The notes beneath the pieces were generated by a model that saw nothing but the letters and a program-made list of their open reading frames with translations, did no database searches and had not been told where the DNA came from. From NCBI GenBank assembly GCA_934047225.1, contig OW204012.1:5766001-5830000 (forward strand): a DNA stretch of 64,000 nt, written 5' to 3'. A program made the position numbers and the translations under genes. Positions 56,465 through 64,000 of the stretch are shown here, in pieces. Source of the stretch: Ypsolopha sequella (Eukaryota > Arthropoda > Insecta > Lepidoptera > Ypsolophidae). Position 1 is the first letter of the stretch. The number at the start of each line of letters is the position of its first letter.

Positions 56465-59400
56465 CTTTGCTTAATTTTGGCGCCGTTTTAAACAGTTTTA
56501 TTTGTAAAGAAATAACATACACCTGGCGCCATCTACAGTAAGGCGCTATAACTTCCAACATTTTCCATAAGAGGGCTCCTTAAAACCATCTTTACATCTT
56601 TTCGGTATAACAGTCTACAACCAGCGCCATCTATACTGTAAGTGTATTACTAAACTAACCTTTAGGCTCGATGTGTCCTTTCAGTTGCTCAGCCTTCGCT
56701 TGTAGCTTTGTCTGCATCGTTTCGGCACCTTCCTTCATCTTGGCCAGGATTCCTAAACAAAACATCTAGTTCAAGTCACAGATATTAGGAGATATGGCAA
56801 GGAGGCGTGGCGCTTGCGAACGCATGAGTACAAATGTCAATAAAGACTATACCCCAAGCCAGAAATCGAGAGTATCGTTTGACGTTTACTGTGATACCAG
56901 ATGACGACGAAAAATAAATAGAGATGTCCTAAAGGTATTAATTAAAGTCATTCACTTAGTGAACGAATGAATTATTTTTGTTTCTTGGAATAATTAATTA
57001 ACTTAGCGAATGAATCGATTGACATATTATTGGTTTTTGATTTTTCTACATTTAATAACAATATGATAAATAAAACAATCGAGCTTTTAAGTGTCTAAAT
57101 TTATTAATCTGAAAAATCTGTGTCACTGTCAGTGCTGGTTTCAGCATGTTGATTAATCATAAATATTATATTAGTCAACATATTATATTTCTGGAATCAC
57201 GTCGTTATTAGTAAAATTTGTCTCTTGAATTAATGAATTTAGTAATTTTTCTATACTATTGAACGAATTAATTTATCGAACCCATCACTTCATGCAAACA
57301 CTAGTGAAATAAATCTGGCCACATTATTCAGGGAAATGACAGTAGTGTCTGTCAAACGATACTCTCGATTTGTGGCTTGGGGTATAGCTTTACGTTACAA
57401 TTGTACCAAAAACCGTTCGATTTCGGTTAGATTTGTCGTTCAACTTGTCATAATTAGTTTGAAAATGGAGAGGGTCACACGTGTCATGCGTCCATAGAGT
57501 AAGAACCCTTAAACCTTAAACTGACAAAGTTCTACAATAATAAAGATTCAGTTTTCAGGACCCTATTTTGTACCAATGTACAAGTTGCGCCATCCATCCA
57601 TCCATCAGCCTAGTTCGTCCACTGCTGGACATAAGCCTTTCCAGGACTTTGCCACTCCCGGCGGTCATCCTGGAAGAATTGCCCATACTCACACACGCTG
57701 GGCAGGCGGGTTGGTGAGCGCGGTACCGGAACCCTCGCACCGGTGTCGGCGCTGCCCATCACCAGTCTGTTCCATATAAGGCCCGGCTATTAGGGATGGA
57801 TATACTGCCATCCATCGGTCCCAGGCATGGTGGGCCTCCTGGTTTTTTGCCTGTGAGCTGTCCTCTTACTCTCCCCCGAATTACTTTGAGAAGGTCTCCA
57901 AGTAAAAGTTACGCCAATATAGCTTTATTTTTTATGAAAGACACTTTTCATACATATAAGAAGTAACGTTTCAACTATTTAAGTTTTTTACGTACCATGT
58001 TTGTCCTTTTCTTTCAGAATGCGTTCCATATCCCCGGCCTTGTCTTTCACACGACCAAAGAAGTCTATCCGTTAGTAAGCATTGGAAGTGGAACACTTCG
58101 TTAGATTACAAAATTCCACGATTAACGTTACAAATATTTAAATTTGGACGGGTATTTGCCAATTTGATGGCGGAAGTTATTATATTACCTTTTAAGGTAA
58201 CCTAATGAGCCTAGAAAAATCAAAAACTACCTATTATACGCCCAAAAGCGGCTTCAACATGCTCCTAAATGTACTGTACATTGCAAACTACGTGCACCAT
58301 CTAAACGGACTAGACATACAACATTGTTTCATGTACCTGCAACCCACACAAATTTTGCAAAAAATTCCATAATTTTTAGGGCTCAGAGGCTTTACAATCC
58401 CTCCTTCTCATCTATAGATCTATTTTATGGATCAGAAGCTAGTTTTAAGAGGGAAGTAATAAGCAAGATACTTAATAAATATATATATAATAAGAATGTG
58501 ACTGCACACTATATTCGTAACAAATAATTATCAACATTCCTCTATCCTAGTTCCCTACCCAACCATACACACACACACTTTTACTCTGACATCCTACGCC
58601 GCTAACTTTTCAATATTACTATTTTTCTGTATATAAATGTATGTATTTTTTCCTCTTGGTCTTTGAAGTTCGTTTTAAATGTATTATTGTAGAAAATGTA
58701 AAACCGAAATTGGCATAAGTTTTGATATTATTAGCTACGATCATAAATGTTTAAGGCTGTGGTTTTTGTAATAACAATAAAATAAAATAAAATAAATGTA
58801 ATGTACAATTATTACCAACAAATTCTTTCAACTGTTCTTTATTCTTCCAGAGCGGTAGGCAGAAAGAGATCAATATATTCTACAATAGGCATGATGACTA
58901 GACATCGGATTATATGCACCAACAAAGTGCCAAAATATGCATGCAAATATGCACTAAAAAACGCCGAAATATGCACTAAAAACAGTTGATATGCCCAAAA
59001 TATGCATAATGCAAAATCAAAAAATCATTATTATTTTTATACATTTTAAATAAAGACGGTACAAAAACAGCGAAATATGCTTAAAATTATGCATAGTTTT
59101 TGTGACAATATACAATTAAGTATTTTTCCAAATTTTCGAGTGCAATTGTGTGACGTTTGTCACCCAGTAGCAATTTGTACGCCGAAAACGACGTCTCTAC
59201 ATCTACTGACGTCATTAGACAAAACGCACGCACTGGTCAGTCAGTTTGCGCGATGAATATGTTGTAGAAGGTCTTACCGGATATCCGCTTGGTTGCGTCA
59301 GGACTTGCAGACTGCGTCAGTGCTGCCACCTTCATATACTCACTTGTGATCAATCCAGCGGCCTGGAACCAAACCGTAGTTTCATTTATATGGAACTGGA

Positions 59401-62400
59401 TTGAAGAAGAGAAAGTCGTGTGCCAGGATCGTGGCAGATCTGTAGTCTCTGCTTTCCCTTAACCTCTTCAGTCCTGAGAGTGTATTTCTTAAGACATTAA
59501 AGCAAATTTTCTATTGGGATATGATAGAGGTGCAAATAGATGATTTCTCTGGAAAAAATATTTTTCCGTGGAAAAGGTATTAAGTATGATACCTTCTGGA
59601 CTCAACCACTACAAAATAACTCAGATTTCAGGATTATTTCTTTATTTGACCTTGCAGTCAAGTCTATTAGTTTTGAACAATAGTTACAGTATAGTGCGCG
59701 TCAATCCTTTAGTCGCCTCTGATTGAGTTACGAGTGCAAGCTTGCGCAGGTACAGTCAAGGAAACAATAATATCAACGGTTGATTATTAAATGTTTACTA
59801 TAAGTGGGAAGGTGTACTTGTTGTACCTACCTATTTAATTATTTATTTATTATTTTAGTGCGATCTTAACGATATTAATAAAACGCATTAATATAAACAC
59901 CATTTTCCTACATTGTCGCCTTAAAACGCTATAACGTCCGCGAGGCATAACAACAACTATAAACTTTAACAAACTAAATCAACAAAACAACAAATAAAGG
60001 CAACAAAAACAATAACAAAGAGTTTCAACGATAAACTTAACGAATCATGAAATTTTTTCCTCGAAAGTACTTTTCATGCAACGCGCGCGTGTGTAGTGTA
60101 CGGACGTAGCACTAACACTAACGCATAGTGTTGACACCTGCTAAATGGCGAGCGGGGGGTGTGGTGCGGCACGCAGGCGGGTGTGCTCCGCGCCCTCGCT
60201 CCTGTAACGTTCCCCTGACACAGTAAAACGGCTATTGCGTCGCCTCGTGCGGCTATCTTCAGAGGCGACTAAAAGATTGGCGCGCACTGTACCATCGTTT
60301 CCCACCACTTATAAAATAAAAAAAAATAAAAATATCTTTATTGTTACAATCATCTTATCATAACTTTTGTAGCCCTAGCTTCTGTAAAAGGAAACACCGT
60401 GTAACAGAAGCCAGTTCCTTGCTATGTGTACATTCAGTGATGATAAAAAAATGAAGAGTTATTACAAAACAAAAAGATAGGTTACTTGATCGTAAGAATC
60501 TCTTTGTTTCGGCGTTTGATGAGATTTTGTGTTTTTAAGTAAGAAAAAAAAAAGTTTTCATAGAATGTTTGAAAAAAAAACATGCTTGAGTCCTAACTTA
60601 TCACCCGCGATACCACAACAAAAATAACTAGCAACACAGCAACCAAAAAAAAAATCCACGACATGGCTGCTTCAGAGAAGTAATAATAAACTTAGAATTC
60701 TTTTTCAATCAAAATACCAAAAAAAAACAATAAAATTACGTAAATTGTGTCAATCCACGGTGGTACAATCAATTTCACTGATTTTGACAGATGACAAACA
60801 GCTGGCTTGAAATCCAGTGTCGACAGTAAAAATATTTTTTGATGCGCCAAAATGTACAGAATCTGCGGGTCTACCGCGTAATTCTGATTTTCATCAACAT
60901 CAACTTGAGATTGAAATTTGACGTGCGTGCGACGACGCCCGCCTAACATGCCATCTCTTTTGCACGCACGTCAAATTTCAATCTCAAGTCGATGTTGATT
61001 AAAATCAGAATTACGCGGTAGACCCGCTGATACCATGGGCCGTTTGCTTGTGCTTCATCTAAATTCGGCTACGAAAATTCATAGCCCAAGGTATCATATA
61101 TGATACCTGGGGACTGAAGACAGGAGTGAGTATGTAAGATCAGGAAAGAACATCTCACTCAGTGAACGAAACATTCGCTGATCCCATTAAGATATTATAA
61201 GAAAGTTTGTTAACTTATAAATCTGAAACCAATAAACGAATTGCAATTAATCATCTACAACAGGATAGTTCATGCCTTGGGCCAACATATAGGCTACTTT
61301 TTATCCCGCGATTAGAGTAATAGTTCCCTAGCAAAGCGATAACAAATAAAAACAAATCCAAGGGTAAAAAGCTAGTTCGTTTAAAAAATACTCATTTGGA
61401 GTAGCCATGTAATCTTAGTTAACTGTCCGAGGCTACATATATTGCATACATAGCTACATAGCTGCGCTGGTGTGGCCACGTGTGACGTATGCCAGAAGAG
61501 AGAATGGCGAAACGCATCTTATATTGCGAGCTTCGTAGTGGAAAACGAAAACAAGGCGGGCAGTTCCTTAGGTTTGAGGACGTGCAGAAACGTCACATGA
61601 AAATTTGCAATATAGAACATTTGACATGGGATGACCAGGCTGAGGATCGAGCTGTGTGGCGGCATACAGTCAGCACTAACATCTTCGAGTTCGAGGCTAA
61701 ACGAAGAGCTGCTCTTGACGCCAGACGTGATGAACTACGATGTAGACCACCAGCTGCCATACAATACAACTACTACAATGGAAAACTTACATGTAGCCTG
61801 TGCAACCGCACTTTCACAAACAAGATAGGCTACATAAGTCACATGAGGGCACATGACCGACGCTCTCCACAGCCGCAACAGTCGCCGTGACCGAACTCGG
61901 TCGGATGAATCATCATATTGCAGCGACGACAGCGCCATCTCTGTTCTTTAGAACAAGGCGTAAAATGCACACAACGCCCACATGGGCGTTGATGTGTACA
62001 ATACATTACTAGCTAGTGTGTGTGTTTAGTAGGATTTCGGAATTGTAAATTCTAGTAAATTTATAAGGCACTGGTCCGAGATAGGCTGAGATACGGCTTC
62101 GAGACCAGTCTGTAATTTATTGTAAGATACTCAAAGAATTCGTTTTTAATTGATTGTATATCTTGTAATGCGCTCTAATAAAACAAAAGGCAGGTTTGTC
62201 AACATAGAAGTCATGAAAGGCAAGTTTATCCACAAAAAAGTCATGACAAAGTAAAATAGAAGGCAAGATTATCAACAAAGATGTCATGACAAAGTAAGAT
62301 AGAAGGGAAGATTATCTACAAAGAGGTCATGACAAAGTAAGATAGAAGGCAAGTTTATCTACAACAAGTCATGACAAAGAAAGATAAATGGTAAGTTTAG

Positions 62401-62982
62401 CGAAAAAAGGTCATGACAAAGTAAGATAAAAGGTAAGTTTTTTTTAAATACGATAAAAGGCAAGTACATAAATAAAGAAAACTATTACAGAAATAAATTT
62501 CTATGTTTGAACACTTGGCGATTTATCCATCACAAGGAGATATAAATTAACATTATATCATTGCAGTATAGAAACGCAGAAAGAAAAGTAAAAATGGATG
62601 TGAGGAGCTCTGAACCGGGATACTCCTCTAGGCGCCAAGTGGCTCACTGTAAAGTGGGTATCTATAAATATCATTGCAGTATGGGAAAGCACATCGGTAA
62701 ATTCACGAGTTGTGTTGAGACCTGGATAGCTCAGTGGTTAGAGCAATCGCCCGGCAAGCGAGAGGTCCCGGGCTCGGATCCCGGTTCAAAGCTCCTCACA
62801 TCCAGATTTACTTTTCTTTACTTTTTTATACTGCAATGATATAATGTTAAGTTAATATAAATAAAGAGGTAATGACAAATAGCTTACCTCCAAGCTAGCG
62901 GGACTCATGGCCGAATACTCTTCACTCAGCAGCTCGACGATCAGACCTTCGATGTCGAAGAACAGGATGTGGCTCTCCGCAT
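56421..62982 (-). CDS. Unrecognised multi-exon gene (partial 5' end)
   Basis: Exons on the minus strand, in reading order: 62888-62982 (95 nt), 59278-59362 (85), 57996-58064 (69), 56660-56752 (93), and a candidate last exon 56421-56464. Each has AG before and GT after, and phases join without a break: codons split 1/2 at the first acceptor, phase 0 at exon 1/2, phase 1 at the next three junctions. The peptide begins ESHILFFDIEGLIVELLSEE, then AAGLITSEYMKVAALTQSAS, FFGRVKDKAGDMERILKEKD and KMKEGAETMQTKLQAKAEQL, ending GHIEPK. It is hydrophilic and helical, mostly charged, with no cysteines and no named motif I recognise. Upstream exons and the start codon were not found. Its introns are full of transposons. 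Function unknown. Confidence 0.7.
56660..56752 (-). CDS. Exon of the unrecognised gene
   Basis: GTTTAG|GA ATC CTG ... CCT AAA G|GTTAG. 30 whole codons plus split codons. Encodes ILAKMKEGAETMQTKLQAKA then EQLKGHIEPK. Confidence 0.8.
56848..57386. mobile_element. TIR element in intron
   Basis: 539 bp with 36-bp inverted ends TATACCCCAAGCCAGAAATC / GATTTGTGGCTTGGGGTATA and GAGAGTATCGTTTGAC inside. AT-rich interior with GAACGAATGAATTA-type runs. Ends at TA. Confidence 0.85.
57588..57903 (-). mobile_element. Repeat family E, copy in intron
   Basis: Minus strand from GGAGACCTTCTCAAAGTAAT to GTCCAGCAGTGGACGAACTA and (GATG)n. Near full-length. Confidence 0.7.
57996..58064 (-). CDS. Exon of the unrecognised gene
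   Basis: GGATAG|AC TTC TTT ... AAA CAT G|GTACGT. 22 whole codons, encoding FFGRVKDKAGDMERILKEKD KH. Strong donor. Confidence 0.8.
58200..58797 (+). pseudogene. LINE ORF2 C-terminus and 3' tail
   Basis: Encodes MFHVPATHTNFAKNSIIFRA then QRLYNPSF, like the C-terminal F-P-T-GK-S motif of Jockey/CR1-type ORF2, ending at 58527. A 250-bp 3' UTR runs to an (AATAA)n tail at 58776-58797. 5'-truncated copy in an intron. Confidence 0.6.
58798..59277. other. Intron sequence, nothing recognised
   Basis: Contains repeated ATATGCA (58930-59100: CAAAATATGCATGC, ATATGCACTAAAAA several times), a possible degenerate minisatellite. Confidence 0.4.
59278..59362 (-). CDS. Exon of the unrecognised gene
   Basis: GTTCCAG|GCC GCT GGA ... 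ATA TCC G|GTAAGA. 28 codons plus one base. Encodes AAGLITSEYMKVAALTQSAS then PDATKRIS. Confidence 0.8.
59690..60291. mobile_element. GC-rich TIR element family F, copy 2
   Basis: 602 bp, ends TATAGTGCGCGTCAATCCTT / AAGATTGGCGCGCACTGTA, with AGTCGCCTCTGA inside both. The right half has a CpG-rich core (GAGCGGGGGGTGTGGTGCGG). 60292-60864 is AT-rich with nothing else recognised. Confidence 0.85.
60865..61027. repeat. 66-bp-arm hairpin
   Basis: Arms 60865-60930 and 60962-61027 match as reverse complements with two mismatches (GCGGGTCTACCGCGTAATTC ... GACGTGCGTGC); spacer of 31 bp. Parts of both arms read open in opposite directions but no gene is supported. Confidence 0.9.
61255..61378 (+). mobile_element. 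Helitron-like 3' terminus, fragment
   Basis: GGCTACTTTTTATCCCGCGA and a GGGTAAAAAGCTAGTT end, the pattern of abundant lepidopteran repeats ending in CTAGT. Class by resemblance only. Confidence 0.4.
61462..61890 (+). pseudogene. LINE ORF2 C-terminus with C2H2 finger
   Basis: Opens LRWCGHV, then a TGA where a residue should be, then RMPEERMAKRIL and VQKRHMKICNI, with VWRHTV and EAKRRAALDARRDELRCRPP, and a C-terminal finger C-X2-C-X12-H-X3-H (CSLCNRTFTNKIGYISHMRA). This matches the C-terminal part of non-LTR ORF2 proteins that carry a finger. It is 5'-truncated and interrupted, hence a dead copy, not a transcription-factor gene. Stop at 61888-61890. Confidence 0.75.
61891..62188. other. Possible LINE 3' region
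   Basis: Follows the ORF2 remnant. Contains TGTACAATACATTACTAGCT and ends in TAATAAAACA. No other signal. Confidence 0.4.
62189..62467 (+). repeat. Minisatellite, 42-44-bp unit
   Basis: About 6.5 units, each GGCAAGTTTATCTACAAAGA then GGTCATGACAAAGTAAGATA GAA, starting near 62189, 62219, 62262, 62306, 62349, 62391 and 62433. The first unit is shorter (30 bp). Divergence is low in the middle units. Confidence 0.9.
62549..62850. mobile_element. Family G inverted SINE pair
   Basis: Left arm (62549-62625): AACATTATATCATTGCAGTA ... GGATGTGAGGAGCTCTGAAC on plus. Right arm (62790-62850) is its mirror. The right unit includes the tRNA-like head at 62719-62797: A box TAGCTCAGTGGTTAGAGCA and B box GCTCGGATCCC. 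Confidence 0.7.
62719..62797 (+). repeat. tRNA-Ala-like head (not a tRNA gene)
   Basis: GAGACCTGGATAGCTCAGTG, TCGC/GCGA anticodon stem with loop CCGGCAA, T-arm CCCGG/CCGGG. The acceptor stem does not pair and position 33 is C not U, so this is a SINE head rather than a functional tRNA. Confidence 0.65.
62888..62982 (-). CDS. Most upstream visible exon of the unrecognised gene
   Basis: TCCGACAG|AT GCG GAG AGC ... AGC TTG GAG|GTAAGC. 31 codons plus two bases. Encodes AESHILFFDIEGLIVELLSE then EYSAMSPASLE. Its acceptor lies next to a LINE remnant on the opposite strand. Confidence 0.8.
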
Positions 62983-62984
62983 CT

Positions 62985-63245
62985 GTCGGAGAAAAGTTTT
63001 ATTCAATACTTTGTGGATGTCGCTCACGCGACAATTCATTATTGGGTGGAGAACATCACCAGCCTGCGACTGCGGTGCCGAGGTGCAAAATGTGGACCAC
63101 ATCATCCGAGAATGCCCAACCCGAAAGTTTAATGGAAACATTTCTGACCTGTTCATCCTTACAGAAGACGCAGCTGAATGGCTAAAGACATCCCCAATAA
63201 TATTTTGAACGACTTGTAAACTTTTATAAGCCATACGATTAAATA
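62985..63245 (+). pseudogene. LINE ORF2 C-terminal fragment
   Basis: RRKVLFNTLWMSLTRQFIIG then SPACDCGAEVQNVDHIIREC and PTRKFNG, the cysteine-rich C-X-C ... H-X4-C knuckle and DHI-C-P pattern that ends Jockey/R1-type ORF2. Followed by ATTAAATAAAAATG. It sits directly upstream of a host splice acceptor. Confidence 0.7.
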
Positions 63246-63506
63246 AAAATGATTGAACGAGCGAGCGAAGTTCTCAGAGTCTACTTGAACAAACCAGCGT
63301 TTGTATGTATGTATAAATGTTTGTCCGAAGATAACTCGAATATTATTTTCTCGAGTTTACATTCTTTGACCAAGCTGCCTAGCAAAATCTTGCCGCAAGT
63401 CACCAGTTCAAGATTTTTTGTGTTTTATTTTGTTTTTATTTTCGTTTTTTTTTTTGTTGACTTTGGGCTCACGCTTTGCCACTATTCTGCCTGCCGCAAG
63501 GCTGAT
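63246..63506. other. Nothing recognised
   Basis: Contains TTTTATTTTGTTTTTATTTT-type T-rich DNA; no exon with splice support was found. Confidence 0.4.
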
Positions 63507-63934
63507 TTAAGGGGCTCCACAATGCAAAACTTTACTTTTCCATTAGATTCAGTTCCGTCTATGTAAAAGACAAAAATTTGAAAAAAATATATGGTGTGTC
63601 CCTTTGACTCAAGACAATTATTAATTACACTTTATAATTATAAATACTTGAATCTTCTTAAAATGAAATAACTTTTAAAAAAGTACAAATATTACGAAAA
63701 AATCGATTCAACTCCTGTATTTCTAAACCAATTAAAACCAAACTAACACAAACAGACAATTACTAAAAAAAATATACATTTATTACATCGAAAAATTTTT
63801 GTTAATATCCTAACCCATTCGCAATTTCAAAACAACTAAAGTTTCTCGTGTGCGGCAGCCGATTAAAGCAGGATAGACAGTTGAAACAAAAGATTTGTAA
63901 GAGGACTGAAGTTTAGCATTGAGGAGCCCCTTAA
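63507..63934. mobile_element. TTAA element family H, copy 2
   Basis: 428 bp with TTAA at both ends, TTAAGGGGCTCCACAATGC / AGCATTGAGGAGCCCCTTAA. Shares GATTCAGTTCCGTCTATGTA and GACTCAAGACAATTATTAAT with 36658-37071. Confidence 0.85.
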
Positions 63935-64000
63935 CGGGTTTGGTACTTAGCTAGAAGTTTACCGAAACTTTTCGAAAACTCCATCTTAAGACATGACATA

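Noticed and set aside
61489..61890. Zinc-finger protein gene
   Set aside because: The finger is attached to a GHV-RM LINE C-terminus with an in-frame stop, so it is retrotransposon-derived.
62189..62467. CRISPR array
   Set aside because: The units are contiguous tandem repeats without unique spacers, and the DNA is eukaryotic.
62719..62797. Functional tRNA-Ala gene
   Set aside because: Acceptor stem does not pair, position 33 is not U, and the tail is that of a SINE family.

Overview
This looks like moth or butterfly (Lepidoptera) nuclear DNA: AT-rich, intron-containing and crowded with short transposons. Support comes from two small secreted cuticle-type genes with the insect layout (a four-codon first exon, TATA box and TCAGT initiator), tRNA-headed SINEs, LINE 3' ends and many short terminal-inverted-repeat (TIR) elements. 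The assignment rests on recognised sequence patterns; no database was searched.

Three host genes are supported. (1) 10166-12130 (+), two exons, 330 aa, an Ala/Glu-rich secreted structural protein. (2) 35346-41566 (+), three exons with a 5.4-kb first intron, 166 aa, ending in Gly-Leu-His repeats. They are paralogues: same signal-peptide exon (M-R-V/F-L), same phase-0 first intron, same promoter geometry and a shared 16-residue block. Both are probably exported structural components, most likely of cuticle. (3) 56421-62982 (-), an unrecognised gene seen as four exons whose splice phases all agree, plus a candidate last exon. Its 5' exons were not found and may lie past the window edge.

Most of the remaining sequence is repeats. 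0-9.6 kb: LINE and SINE remnants, small TIR elements and an 865-bp palindrome. 12.2-20.6 kb: a hAT-type element with 8-bp target duplication and several MITEs. 20.6-35 kb: TTAA-bounded elements, a perfect 123-bp-arm palindrome, multicopy repeats and an inverted SINE pair. 35-42 kb: gene 2 with transposons in its large intron. 42-51.5 kb: TTAA elements inserted into and beside one another, and SINEs. 51.7-55.5 kb: one 3.77-kb transposon with a decayed Tc1/IS630-type transposase. 55.5-64 kb: gene 3 with TIR elements, LINE pieces, a strong hairpin and a 43-bp minisatellite in its introns.

The most unusual signal is a motif at five loci (14.6, 21.3, 29.4, 30.7, 50.2 kb) resembling a type I hammerhead ribozyme: CTGATG-like core, stem II, GAAA, tiny AU stem III and a complementary stem I. 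Every copy has one extra base between core and stem II, so activity is unproven.
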